Assembly (NCBI GenBank): GCA_900542375.1 | Contig: UQNI01000004.1 | Coordinates: 1 to 59,478, forward strand | Reading direction: 5' to 3' | DNA from: an uncultured Oscillospiraceae bacterium | Lineage (GTDB): Bacteria > Bacillota > Clostridia > Oscillospirales > Acutalibacteraceae | Length of the DNA stretch: 59,478 nt | In this document: in pieces, positions 7,294-15,817 of the stretch | Position numbering within the stretch: the stretch's first letter is position 1 | Layout of the letters: every line of letters starts with the position of its first letter | The notes under the pieces: generated by a model | Seen by the model: the letters and a program-made list of their open reading frames with translations, nothing else | What the model was told of the DNA's origin: nothing | Databases searched by the model: none | Program-made: the position numbers and the translations under genes

Positions 7294-8430
7294 TTAAGAC
7301 AATCTGCTTTTAAAATCTTCGTAGCCAAACTGTTTGATGATTTGCAGTCCGTTTTCCTGAGAATATAAAGCAATAGATGGCAGGTTCATTCCATTAAACG
7401 TATTGTTTTTTACCATAGTATAGTGAGCCATATCGCAGAAGATTAATTTGTCGCCTTCTTTTAAAGGCGCATCAAAGGAATAATCTCCTATGATATCACC
7501 GGCAAGACAAGTAGGACCGCCCAAACGATACGTATACGTTTTTTCGTTGGGTAAGCCTGCTCCAATGATTTGAGGACGATACGGCATTTCCAAAACATCC
7601 GGCATATGGCAGGCAGCGGAAGTGTCCAAAATAGCCAGATGCATTCCGTTTTCAATGGTATCCAAAACAGTAGATACCAAATATCCTGTATTCAATGCAA
7701 CAGCTTCTCCAGGTTCTAAATATACTTGTACCCCATAGGTATCTTGTGCAAATTGAATGCAGCGAATTAGGGTTTCTATGTCGTAATCAGAACGGGTAAT
7801 ATGGTGACCGCCTCCGAAGTTGAGCCACTTCATTTGTTTGATGTAGGAACCAAAGGTATCATCCACAACTTTTAAAGTACGCTCCAAGGTATCGGAATTT
7901 TGTTCGCACATGGTGTGAAAATGAAGTCCGTCAATGCCGTCTAATTGGTCAGGCTGAAATTGTTCCGGTGTAATACCGAGACGGGAACCTGTAAAGCAGG
8001 GATTGTAAATATCTGTGTCAATTTCAGAATATTTTGGGTTTAAACGTAAGCCGCATTCGATTTGTTTTCCGCTGTTTTTTACTTTATCTTTGAATTTGTT
8101 CCATTGATGAAATGAATTAAAAACAATATGGTCGGAGTAACGAATCACATCGTCCATTTCATGGTCTGCAAAAGCCGGGGCATATGTGTGGACTTCTTTT
8201 CCCATTTCTTCATATCCCAAACGAGCTTCCATAACACCGCTGGAGGTAACGCCGTCCAGATATTTGGCAATCAGCGGATAAACGGAAAACATAGAGAAGG
8301 CTTTTTGTGCCAATAGAATTTTACATCCTGTTCGTTCTTTCACAGAGGAGAGCAGTTCCAAATTTTTGATTAATAGCTGTTGGTCCACCAAATAGGAGGG
8401 GGTGGGCAGTGTTGAAATATCAATATCCAT
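7294..8430 (-). CDS. nspC: Carboxynorspermidine/carboxyspermidine decarboxylase
   Basis: NspC is a PLP enzyme of the alanine racemase/ornithine decarboxylase fold that turns carboxyspermidine into spermidine. The 378-residue protein has the PLP lysine in LLAQKAFS (residue 43), WLNFGGGHHITR and EPGEAV for phosphate and cofactor binding, and CDMAHYTMVKNNTFNG near the end. The ATG at 8430 follows AAGGAAA. The partner dehydrogenase lies upstream on the same strand, separated by 247 bases with a structured segment. Confidence 0.93.
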   Translation of the reverse strand: MDIDISTLPTPSYLVDQQLLIKNLELLSSVKERTGCKILLAQKAFSMFSVYPLIAKYLDGVTSSGVMEARLGYEEMGKEVHTYAPAFADHEMDDVIRYSDHIVFNSFHQWNKFKDKVKNSGKQIECGLRLNPKYSEIDTDIYNPCFTGSRLGITPEQFQPDQLDGIDGLHFHTMCEQNSDTLERTLKVVDDTFGSYIKQMKWLNFGGGHHITRSDYDIETLIRCIQFAQDTYGVQVYLEPGEAVALNTGYLVSTVLDTIENGMHLAILDTSAACHMPDVLEMPYRPQIIGAGLPNEKTYTYRLGGPTCLAGDIIGDYSFDAPLKEGDKLIFCDMAHYTMVKNNTFNGMNLPSIALYSQENGLQIIKQFGYEDFKSRLS

Positions 8431-8465
8431 AGTTTTTATTTCCTTATCCGTTTTATTTCAAAAGT

Positions 8466-8513
8466 GAAAAGGCTGCAGCATATACGTACGATACGAAATT
8501 CTGCAGTCTTTTT
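8466..8513 (-). terminator. terminator-like hairpin upstream of nspC
   Basis: A GACTGCAG arm pairs with CTGCAGCC, extended by A/T pairs, around a 22-base loop. On the minus strand it is followed by CTTTTCACTTTTG. It lies between the folded segment at 8529-8673 and the nspC ribosome binding site. It could end the dehydrogenase transcript or act as an attenuator for nspC. Confidence 0.5.
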
Positions 8514-8528
8514 ATATCATGTATTGTT

Positions 8529-8673
8529 TTGACAGTGTTTCACTGCTTTGCAACTGTAGAATATCAATGTCGCAAATTCTCATATCAGTATCAAAATGAA
8601 ATTAGGATACTGCACAACTCACTGTAATCGCAAATCAGATGCTTACAGTCGACGTGATAAATAACACTGTCAA
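8529..8673 (-). ncRNA. candidate structured RNA between the spermidine genes
   Basis: An 11-bp closing helix (8529-8539 with 8663-8673) encloses three hairpins of 7 bp each: 8548-8554 with 8569-8575, 8586-8592 with 8606-8612, and 8621-8627 with 8643-8649. The first inner helix is complete only on the minus strand, where one pair is a G-U wobble; on the plus strand it would be an A-C mismatch. The segment starts five bases after the dehydrogenase stop codon and is followed by a terminator-like hairpin before nspC. I do not recognise it as a known riboswitch. Confidence 0.4.
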
Positions 8674-8677
8674 TGGA

Positions 8678-9877
8678 TTAGTCAATTAAGGTTGGGTTAA
8701 AATCTTCCACCCACGGCAATCCGAACTTGTTTAATGCTTCCATAAATGGGTCTGGATCAAACTCTTCCACATTATAAACACCTGGTTTATTCCATTTACC
8801 TGTAAGCACCATCATGGCGCCAATCATAGCAGGAACACCTGTTGTATAGGAAATTGCTTGTGAACCAACCTCTGCATAACATGCTTGATGATCGCAAACA
8901 TTATATACATAGTATTTTTTCTCTTGTCCGTCTTTTACACCGGTAAAAATACAGCCGATATTGGTTTTGCCTTTTGTTCTTGGACCGAGAGATGCAGGGT
9001 CAGGTAACACCGCTTTTAAAAATTGCAGAGGCACAATTTGTTTGCCTTCAAATTCAATGGGTTCAATGGAGGTCATGCCAACATTTTCAAGTACCTTTAA
9101 ATGTGTCAGGTAGCTTTCGGAGAATGTCATCCAAAAACGAATTCGTTTGATGCCTTTGATATTCAATGCCAAAGATTCCATTTCCTCATGATGAAGCAGA
9201 TAAATGTCTTTCGGTCCGATTTGTGGAAGATTATAGACACGTTTGATTGACATTGGCTCTGTTTCAATGAACTTGCCGTTTTCAAAATAGCTGCCGTTTG
9301 CGGTAACTTCACGAATGTTAATTTCAGGATTAAAATTCGTTGCAAAAGGATAACCATGGTCTCCCGCATTGGCATCTACAATATCAATGGTATGAATTTC
9401 ATCAAAATAATGTTTTTGTGCGTATGCGGAAAAGACGCCTGTAACACCTGGGTCAAATCCACTGCCCAAAATAGCGGTAATACCGGCTTCTTCAAACTTT
9501 TTCTTATAAGCCCACTGCCATTTATACTCAAACTTTGCAGTATCGGGTGGCTCATAGTTCGCAGTGTCCAAATAGTGGACTTTTGTTGCAAGGCAAGCAT
9601 CCATAATGGTTAAGTCTTGATATGGCAATGCAACATTGATTACAATATCCGGTTTGAATGTTTCGATTAATGCAATAATTTCTTCTGTATTGTCTGCGTT
9701 TAACTGTGCTGTGGTTACTTTTGTTTTGCCGCCGTCTAATTTTTTCTTTAAAGCGTCACATTTAGATAATGTGCGGCTGGCAATGCAAAGCTCCTGGAAT
9801 ACTTCCGGGTTTTGACAGCATTTATGTGCTACTACTCCGGCAACGCCGCCGGCACCAATCATCAAAGCTTTTCCCAT
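8678..9877 (-). CDS. Carboxyspermidine/carboxynorspermidine dehydrogenase (saccharopine dehydrogenase family)
   Basis: This 399-residue enzyme has an N-terminal Rossmann fold (MIGAGGVAGVVAHKC) and the saccharopine dehydrogenase C-terminal domain. The motifs ILGSGFDPGVTGVFSAYAQ and DANAGDHGYPFATNF are typical of CASDH. It reductively condenses aspartate semialdehyde with putrescine (or diaminopropane) to carboxyspermidine, which nspC decarboxylates. The neighbourhood with nspC fixes the function better than homology to lysine enzymes would. AAGGAG precedes the ATG and a clear promoter lies upstream. Confidence 0.92.
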   Translation of the reverse strand: MGKALMIGAGGVAGVVAHKCCQNPEVFQELCIASRTLSKCDALKKKLDGGKTKVTTAQLNADNTEEIIALIETFKPDIVINVALPYQDLTIMDACLATKVHYLDTANYEPPDTAKFEYKWQWAYKKKFEEAGITAILGSGFDPGVTGVFSAYAQKHYFDEIHTIDIVDANAGDHGYPFATNFNPEINIREVTANGSYFENGKFIETEPMSIKRVYNLPQIGPKDIYLLHHEEMESLALNIKGIKRIRFWMTFSESYLTHLKVLENVGMTSIEPIEFEGKQIVPLQFLKAVLPDPASLGPRTKGKTNIGCIFTGVKDGQEKKYYVYNVCDHQACYAEVGSQAISYTTGVPAMIGAMMVLTGKWNKPGVYNVEEFDPDPFMEALNKFGLPWVEDFNPTLID

Positions 9878-9927
9878 AATTTCAGCGCTCCTTATACGTT
9901 ATTTTATCGTTCCATATCATGGCAACT

Positions 9928-9956
9928 ATTATATAAAAAACAATGGTATTTATCAA
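9928..9956 (-). promoter_or_regulatory. sigma-A-type promoter of the spermidine genes
   Basis: TTGATA (9956-9951) and TATAAT (9933-9928) have a 17-base spacer on the minus strand, about 50 bases before the dehydrogenase start. The rest of the 319-base gap to spoIIQ is AT-rich and holds no gene that I can see. Confidence 0.75.
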
Positions 9957-10147
9957 GGCAATAGGCAGATTTTTAAGGTTTTTTTAAATATTGCCGTAAA
10001 AATATCATTTTTTTGTTTATGTTTTATTTTGTGAAATGATTTTTTTCATATTTGTGGGTATTTTTGGATATTTTAAATGAAGCATAGCGTGTGCAATTCA
10101 TAAGAAAATATAAAAATAATAAAATCCAAAAATAAAATCCGGTTTTG

Positions 10148-10177
10148 GCATATTCCGTATTAAGAACGGGCAACATA
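10148..10177 (+). promoter_or_regulatory. possible sigma-F-type promoter for spoIIQ
   Basis: GCATA at 10148-10152, a 15-base spacer and GGGCAACATA at 10168-10177 partly fit the forespore sigma-F/G pattern (G-Y-ATA, then a GG-starting -10). The -10 half is imperfect. spoIIQ is a sigma-F gene in Bacillus, which makes the position suggestive. Confidence 0.35.
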
Positions 10178-10196
10178 CTTTTTAGGAGGTGCTAAA

Positions 10197-11081
10197 ATGG
10201 ATTTACATGATAAAAAACAACCATATGATGAGCATGATGATTTAGAGGAAGAGCTTCTGGAAGAGGAAATTGATGATATACTGGATGACGAGGAATATCA
10301 AGAAGATGATGAAGAGGCAGAGGAAGAAAGTGCTGTAAAAGACGATGGTGCTTCTCAGCCTAAAAAACAAAAGAATTTAGGTGTTTATTTGGCTATGGCG
10401 CTGTGTTTGGTAGCACTTGGCGTGGGAGCTTGGGCAACATACGATACAGTAGTGAAAATTTCTGATGTAACCCAGGATACCGCTTCTTCGTCTGCACCGC
10501 AAAGTTCTGCAGCGGAAGTAAACCAAACCGTCAGCGGTGTTCCGAAAGATAATGTAATGGAAGATAACTTGCCGATTGCGGAAAGCGAGGTCGTTTCCGA
10601 ATCTGCTTCCAGTGAAGAGACTGTTTCCAGCGAGGTTGCATCCGAACAGCCGGTGGAAAGCCAAGTGCCGGAATATTATAATTATCCCGTGGCCGGACAA
10701 GAAATATTAAATGGGTTCAGTAACGGAGACCCTGTATACAATATGACAATGGACGATTGGAGAACACATGACGGCCTTGATATTGGTGCGGAAAAAGGAC
10801 AAAATGTAATGAGTATTGGTGCAGGAACCGTAGTGGACTCATATGAGGACATTATGTGGGGCAATGTGCTTGTGATACAGCATGGGGACATTGAGGTGCG
10901 TTATTGCGGCTTGACAGATAAAAGTCTTCTTGCCGCCGGAGATACTGTTGAAGACGGCCAAATTTTAGGAACCGTTGGTACCATACCGATTGAGGAGAAA
11001 TTGGGGGCCCATTTGCATATTCAGATGAAAAAAGAAGGCGTTTGGATTGACCCTACAAGAGTTCTAAAAGAGGCTGCATAG
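10197..11081 (+). CDS. spoIIQ: SpoIIQ-like M23 peptidase
   Basis: This 294-residue protein has a very acidic cytosolic N-terminus (residues 1-50), one membrane segment (about 61-82), a Ser/Glu-rich linker and a C-terminal LytM/M23 domain. Zinc-site residues are present in HDGLD (His191, Asp195) and HLH (His272, His274), so unlike the Bacillus protein it may be catalytically competent, as in clostridial SpoIIQ. SpoIIQ spans the forespore membrane and pairs with SpoIIIAH during engulfment. The nearby spoIIID supports this name over a generic endopeptidase. AGGAGG precedes the ATG. Confidence 0.8.
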   Translation: MDLHDKKQPYDEHDDLEEELLEEEIDDILDDEEYQEDDEEAEEESAVKDDGASQPKKQKNLGVYLAMALCLVALGVGAWATYDTVVKISDVTQDTASSSAPQSSAAEVNQTVSGVPKDNVMEDNLPIAESEVVSESASSEETVSSEVASEQPVESQVPEYYNYPVAGQEILNGFSNGDPVYNMTMDDWRTHDGLDIGAEKGQNVMSIGAGTVVDSYEDIMWGNVLVIQHGDIEVRYCGLTDKSLLAAGDTVEDGQILGTVGTIPIEEKLGAHLHIQMKKEGVWIDPTRVLKEAA

Positions 11082-11099
11082 CTCATTGTTGCGAATAAA

Positions 11100-11132
11100 A
11101 AGAAAAAGTCAGGTGTTCGTTGACTTTTTCTT
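11100..11132 (+). terminator. terminator of spoIIQ
   Basis: AAGAAAAAGTCA at 11100-11111 pairs with TGACTTTTTCTT at 11121-11132 around a 9-base loop. It lies 18 bases after the stop codon. Confidence 0.8.
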
Positions 11133-11476
11133 ATACATAGTTATTTAAAATCGTTTTGTGTTTTGTTTACAACCACTCCCGGACATTCCGAAAAGGACAA
11201 GGGGAGATTTCGGTCCGGCAGGAGGAAAAGGATAATCGAGTTTGCCCGGGGACAAGCTTAGGAGGCTGTCTGGAGTCATCTGCAAATTGGAAATGAAGCG
11301 GCATACAATCAAAAAATGAATTGTGATGGTGGTATGCAGAAATGTATCATGTTTTGGTAGGCTATAAGTATTACTGTCTATTATTTAAAACTAATAATAG
11401 ACAAGCTGATGTCATAAAGTGGTGACGGATTGGCTTATTAGAACTATATGTAATTGGTAGCATAGATATAAAATAG
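11133..11476. other. gene-free segment with GC-rich island and inverted repeat
   Basis: No convincing gene is present. About 11170-11300 is clearly richer in G and C than its surroundings and unlike neighbouring intergenic DNA. At 11375-11403 a perfect 11-bp inverted repeat (TGTCTATTATT / AATAATAGACA, 7-base loop) occurs without a T-run. The segment could be the remains of an inserted element, but I find no transposase trace. Confidence 0.4.
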
Positions 11477-11514
11477 AAACAGCTGACACCAGATACATTT
11501 GGTGCCAGCTGTTT
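11477..11514 (-). terminator. terminator of spoIIID
   Basis: A 15-bp stem of AAACAGCTG and CAGCTGTTT arms continues through CACC/GGTG. One position pairs only as G-U on the minus strand and is a mismatch on the plus strand. This fits termination of the minus-strand spoIIID transcript. Confidence 0.75.
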
Positions 11515-11528
11515 TTCATATATGTATT

Positions 11529-11831
11529 CTAGGATTCTTCACAATCTGTATGTTTTTTATATTTTAATTTTGTTGCCATACCGCCACGGATATGACGTTG
11601 TGCTTTATTAATTTCTAATATTTGTTTCACTTCTTTATATAACTGGGGATCTATGTATTTTAAACGTTCTGCTACGTCTTTATGAACGGTACTTTTACTA
11701 ACACCAAATTTTTTAGCCGTGCTTCGGACGGTGGAGTGTGTTGTGGAAATATATTGACCCAGTATTACACTGCGGTCCTCCACGTCATGGCTTATGCTAT
11801 GGTTCGCAATCTTCCCCCTATTCACTTTCAA
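11529..11831 (-). CDS. spoIIID: Sporulation transcriptional regulator SpoIIID
   Basis: SpoIIID is a small DNA-binding protein that retunes sigma-E-dependent mother-cell genes. The family core is clear: STVRSTAKKFGVSKSTVHKDVAERL is the helix-turn-helix, followed by LEINKAQRHIRGGMATKLKYK. I chose the TTG at 11831 (100 residues) because AAGGGGTG lies about 10 bases upstream and the predicted transcript starts near 11856. An ATG at 11876 would lie upstream of that start. The N-terminus is a little longer than the usual 84-93 residues, so a later start is possible. Confidence 0.92.
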   Translation of the reverse strand: MKVNRGKIANHSISHDVEDRSVILGQYISTTHSTVRSTAKKFGVSKSTVHKDVAERLKYIDPQLYKEVKQILEINKAQRHIRGGMATKLKYKKHTDCEES

Positions 11832-11862
11832 AACTTTTACACCCCTTTTTAAGCTACTAATT

Positions 11863-11892
11863 ATTTGTATGCACAAATTTTAGGGGTTATAC
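11863..11892 (-). promoter_or_regulatory. sigma-E-type promoter for spoIIID
   Basis: On the minus strand GTATAAC (11892-11886), a 14-base spacer and CATACAAAT (11871-11863) resemble the mother-cell sigma-E consensus, whose -10 is CATACA-T. spoIIID is a sigma-E gene in Bacillus. Confidence 0.6.
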
Positions 11893-11995
11893 ACTTTTTT
11901 AGTTCCTGTTTTTGTTTATCATATATAGGTATCTACAATTTGTGTAAAAGTTTTAATTGAAATCAGGTGGTATACTAAATATAGTTAGGTATTTT

Positions 11996-12419
11996 TTATA
12001 TTTTACTTGTACTTTTTGCAACAGCACACAAATACAGGTAAATTGAAATTACTACAAACGGAAGAGTAAAAGCCTCTGTATCATATTGGGACGCATATGT
12101 ATAAAAGGGAGCAAAAAATAAACCAATAACGGCGGCTGGTAATCCCATATGTACACCGAAAAGTTTGTGGACAATCAAATATATAAAAAATGGAACTGTA
12201 AATTTGAGAAATTATTTTGTCTTCCATTTTAAAACGATTTTGTCATGGAAATCAGCGGCCCCCGGCATCTAAAATGAACATTCCAAGCAGTACAGAAAGC
12301 CATGGCATATCCTCGCTATTTGTTAAAGTGACAATAACATAAACCTATATAAACGATATAAAAAATAAACCTTGAAAAATACGGCTTACAATAGGTTTGA
12401 CAGCTCTGTTTTTCTTCAT
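11996..12419 (-). pseudogene. decayed membrane-protein gene
   Basis: An ATG at 12419 overlaps the stop of the upstream glycosyltransferase (ATGA). It opens a hydrophobic reading (MKKNRAVKPIVSRIFQGLFF) interrupted by TAG after 24 codons and by TGA shortly after. Hydrophobic sequence resumes in another frame as the 60-residue stretch ending at 11996 (IGLFFAPFYTYASQ, then VVISIYLYLCAVA). It was probably a multi-span partner of the GT2 gene in glycan export or polymer synthesis. The family is not recognised. Confidence 0.6.
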
Positions 12420-13381
12420 GAATCGGTTCTTTCTTTATTTAGAATTACTTTTGAAATAATGTAGCGGGGACGTTTTTTTGTTTCGTTATATATTTTTCCG
12501 ATATATTCTCCTATGACACCTAAACAAAGCAACTGTATGCCTCCTATCATCCAAATAGATGCCACAGTAGAGGTCCAGCCTCCTATTGTGAAACCGGTAT
12601 ATTTTAGAATAATGAAAACGATAAGCGCAATTAAACTTACTAAAAATATTAAAAATCCCAAACAAGTAATCATTCGGATTGGTTTAATACTGAAAGAAGT
12701 GATTCCATCAAACGCAAACGCTAACATCTTACTTAAGGGATATTTGGATTCTCCGGCGAATCTTTTATCTCTTTCATATTCTACAGTTGTTGATTTAAAG
12801 CCAATTAAAGGAATAATTCCGCGCAAAAATAAATTTACTTCTTCAAATTGCGCTAAAACATCTAAAGATGCTTTGCTCATCAGCCTGTAATCAGCATGAT
12901 TAAATACAATCTCTACGCCAAGTAATTTCATAAATTTATAAAAGCCCTTAGCGGTTGTCTTTTTAAAAAAAGTATCTTTTTCCCGTGAGGAACGAACACC
13001 GTATACAATTTCATAACCATTATGATATTCATCGACCATTTTTTCAATGGCCTTTACATCGTCTTGTAAATCAGCATCCAAAGAAATAACCATATCAGCA
13101 TATTCTTTTGCGGTCATTAATCCGGCTAACAATGCATTTTGGTGGCCTCTGTTTCTGGATAAACAAACACCGCAAAAAATGGGATTTTGTGTATGAAGTG
13201 ATTCGATGATTTCCCATGTTTTGTCTTTGGAACCGTCATTTACAAACATGATTTTGCTTTCGGACGAAATTTTTTCTGTTTTTACCAGGTGGTTTATTAC
13301 ATCTAATAAACGCTTTGATGTTTCATAAAGTACGGCTTCTTCATTATAACAAGGGATAACCAGATAAAGCACATCATTCAC
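12416..13381 (-). CDS. GtrB/DPM1-like membrane glycosyltransferase, family 2
   Basis: This 321-residue protein has a GT-A domain starting LVIPCYNEE, the metal-binding DADLQDD motif and a basic SSREKD segment. Two C-terminal membrane helices follow (about residues 230-255 and 265-290). The layout matches enzymes that load a sugar onto undecaprenyl phosphate for later transfer outside the cell. Start is GTG at 13381, nine bases after GGGAGG. A further in-frame ATG at 13480 is less likely. A broken membrane-protein gene follows in translational overlap, so the pathway may be inactive. Confidence 0.82.
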   Translation of the reverse strand: MNDVLYLVIPCYNEEAVLYETSKRLLDVINHLVKTEKISSESKIMFVNDGSKDKTWEIIESLHTQNPIFCGVCLSRNRGHQNALLAGLMTAKEYADMVISLDADLQDDVKAIEKMVDEYHNGYEIVYGVRSSREKDTFFKKTTAKGFYKFMKLLGVEIVFNHADYRLMSKASLDVLAQFEEVNLFLRGIIPLIGFKSTTVEYERDKRFAGESKYPLSKMLAFAFDGITSFSIKPIRMITCLGFLIFLVSLIALIVFIILKYTGFTIGGWTSTVASIWMIGGIQLLCLGVIGEYIGKIYNETKKRPRYIISKVILNKERTDS

Positions 13382-13532
13382 AAACAAGAACCTCCCACTT
13401 TTTAATTTTTCTATTATATTATTTAAGCATATCCTCCGGTTGAATGCAATATAAACGGCATGTTTCACCATTATTTTCATAAAATTTGTGAATATTGAAG
13501 GTTTTTTCTACATACATATATAAGTTCGTTTG

Positions 13533-13561
13533 TTGCAATCAATTTATAAAAATGTTATAAT
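13533..13561 (+). promoter_or_regulatory. sigma-A-type promoter of the glf operon
   Basis: TTGCAA at 13533-13538 and TATAAT at 13556-13561 have a 17-base spacer, 54 bases upstream of glf. It is divergent from the GtrB-like gene. Confidence 0.7.
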
Positions 13562-13614
13562 GTCCGGAGTATAAGGGAAGGTTTGTACTTTTTACGAAAG
13601 GTGTTAAGAAGAAA

Positions 13615-14721
13615 TTGAGTAAATATGATTATTTAATTGTGGGCAGTGGTCTGTTTGGTGCAGTTTTTGCTCAACAGATGACTGAGAACGGAAAATCTTG
13701 CTTAATAATTGAAAAAAGAGACCATTTGGGCGGAAATATTTATTGTAAAGAAATAGAAGGAATTACAGTGCATGAATATGGAGCCCATATTTTTCATACA
13801 AGTGATAAAAAGGTTTGGAATTATGTAAACCAATTTGTAGAATTCAATCAATATATTAATTCACCTATTGCAAATTATTATGGCGAAATTTATAATTTGC
13901 CGTTTAATATGAACACGTTTTCTAAAATGTGGGGTATTAAAACACCTGCAGAGGCGAAAGCTAAAATAGATGAACAAAGAGCCCAAATTACAGGAGAACC
14001 CAGAAATTTGGAAGAGCAAGCAATCAGTCTAGTTGGACAAGATATTTATCAAAAATTGATTAAAGGTTATACAGAAAAGCAGTGGGGCAGAGACTGCAAA
14101 GAATTACCGGCCTTCATCATTAAGCGTTTGCCTGTAAGATATACGTATGACAACAATTATTTTAATGACCGTTATCAGGGTATTCCTGAAGGAGGTTACA
14201 ATGTTTTAATTGAACAATTGTTAGAATCATGCGATGTTCGTTTAAACGTAGATTTTTTACAAGATAAAGAACAACTTTCATCATTGGCCGATAAAATTGT
14301 TTATACAGGAACAATAGATTCTTATTATAACTATGAATATGGTGCATTGGAGTACAGAAGTGTACGATTTGAAAGTGAGATATTAGATGAACAAAATCAT
14401 CAAGGTGTAGCGGTGGTAAATTATACAGATAGAGAAACACCATATACACGTGTAATTGAACATAAGCATTTTGAATTTGGAACACAACCGAAAACTGTTG
14501 TTACTAAAGAATATTCTGCTGACTGGAAATTGGGAGACGAACCGTATTATCCGGTAAATGATGAAAAAAATCAAAAAATATATGCTCAATATGCTTCTTT
14601 GGCTGAAAAGGAACAAAATGTTATTTTTGGAGGCCGACTGGCAGAATATAAATATTATGATATGGATAAAGTAATTGCATCTGCATTAGATGCGGCACAA
14701 AAAGAGTTGGCCGACAAATAG
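13615..14721 (+). CDS. glf: UDP-galactopyranose mutase
   Basis: Glf is an FAD enzyme that converts UDP-galactopyranose to UDP-galactofuranose for surface glycans. The 368-residue product has the dinucleotide-binding GSGLFGAVFAQQ near residue 9, EYGAHIFHTSDKKVW, KGYTEKQWG and a C-terminal GGRLAEYKYYDMD. Length is normal. It starts with TTG after a weak purine-rich site (AAAGGTG, then AAGAAG). It leads a short operon with two GT2 glycosyltransferases, so galactofuranose is probably used in the same polysaccharide. Confidence 0.95.
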   Translation: MSKYDYLIVGSGLFGAVFAQQMTENGKSCLIIEKRDHLGGNIYCKEIEGITVHEYGAHIFHTSDKKVWNYVNQFVEFNQYINSPIANYYGEIYNLPFNMNTFSKMWGIKTPAEAKAKIDEQRAQITGEPRNLEEQAISLVGQDIYQKLIKGYTEKQWGRDCKELPAFIIKRLPVRYTYDNNYFNDRYQGIPEGGYNVLIEQLLESCDVRLNVDFLQDKEQLSSLADKIVYTGTIDSYYNYEYGALEYRSVRFESEILDEQNHQGVAVVNYTDRETPYTRVIEHKHFEFGTQPKTVVTKEYSADWKLGDEPYYPVNDEKNQKIYAQYASLAEKEQNVIFGGRLAEYKYYDMDKVIASALDAAQKELADK

Positions 14722-14748
14722 CAGATACTTGCGGAGGAGTAAATTTAT

Positions 14749-15807
14749 ATGTCTGATGTAAAGATCAGTGTCATTATGCCTGTATATAAGGTTGAAAAAT
14801 ATGTAAGAAAAGCGATTGAAAGTATTCAGAATCAAACCTTAAAAGAATTTGAATTTTTAATTATAGATGATGGCACTCCAGATAATAGTGGTAAAATTTG
14901 CGATGAATATGCCGAAAAAGATGCTAGAATCCATGTAATTCACCAAGAGAATGCCGGTGCCCCCACCGCTAGAAATACTGCTATGGACATTGCACAAGGT
15001 AAATATTATTATTTTATGGATTCTGATGATTGGGCTGAACCGACCATGCTGCAGGATATGTATGAGTTGGCAGAAAAACATCAGTTACAATTAGTGGTAG
15101 CCGGTTATTACATTGACACGTATTATGATAACCACAATTACATTACAGCGGAGTTATCTCAGCCGGACCAAATATTTGGTTCACAGCAAGAGTTTCGCGA
15201 ACAAGCTTATCGCTTGTTTGATTTGAATTTACTTTATACGCCTTGGAATAAATTATATTCCGCAAAATATATTAACGACCATAATTTAAGATTTTCCAAT
15301 ACATTTTGGGATGATTTTCCTTTTAATCTAAGTGTGATACGTGACGTAGAACGGGTAGGCGTCACTTCTAAAAAATACTATCATTTTATGCGCGCAAGAG
15401 CAGAAAGTGAAACTACAAAGTATCGCAGTGATATGTACGAAAAACGTGAAGAAGAACACCAATGGATGTTAGATTTATATAAGCACTGGCAGATTAAAGA
15501 CTATAAAAGTATGGAAATGATTCACCGTCGTTATATAGAGCGTGTGGTAGGATGTATTGAAAATGTAACTACTCCAAATTGCACTTTGTCTACAGCTGAA
15601 AAAAAAGCAGAAATTCATAAAATATTGAATAATCCAAACGTTGCAAGGGCATTGAGAATGGCTCAGCCCCGTTCTTCCTATATGAAATTAATGTTAAAGC
15701 CAATCAAGTGGAAAAATGTTAATTTAGCCTATATGGAAGGTAAATTTATCTCTTCCATCAAACAAAAGAATGTAAAAATGTTTGCATCTTTAAAAGCAAA
15801 ACGTTAG
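14749..15807 (+). CDS. Glycosyltransferase family 2
   Basis: This 352-residue protein has a GT-A domain: ISVIMPVYKVEKYVRKAIES, LIIDDGTPDNSG and the metal-binding FMDSDDW. The C-terminal half is unlike well-known subfamilies. It likely adds a sugar from a nucleotide donor to a cell-surface glycan on the cytosolic side. It follows glf after 27 bases with GGAGG upstream and precedes a paralogous GT2. Donor and acceptor are not predictable; galactofuranosyl transfer is possible given glf. Confidence 0.88.
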   Translation: MSDVKISVIMPVYKVEKYVRKAIESIQNQTLKEFEFLIIDDGTPDNSGKICDEYAEKDARIHVIHQENAGAPTARNTAMDIAQGKYYYFMDSDDWAEPTMLQDMYELAEKHQLQLVVAGYYIDTYYDNHNYITAELSQPDQIFGSQQEFREQAYRLFDLNLLYTPWNKLYSAKYINDHNLRFSNTFWDDFPFNLSVIRDVERVGVTSKKYYHFMRARAESETTKYRSDMYEKREEEHQWMLDLYKHWQIKDYKSMEMIHRRYIERVVGCIENVTTPNCTLSTAEKKAEIHKILNNPNVARALRMAQPRSSYMKLMLKPIKWKNVNLAYMEGKFISSIKQKNVKMFASLKAKR

Positions 15808-15817
15808 GAGTACCAAC

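Noticed and set aside
10197..11081. A plain secreted cell-wall endopeptidase
   Set aside because: The acidic cytosolic head, single helix, family DWRTHDGLDIG block and the neighbouring spoIIID fit SpoIIQ better.
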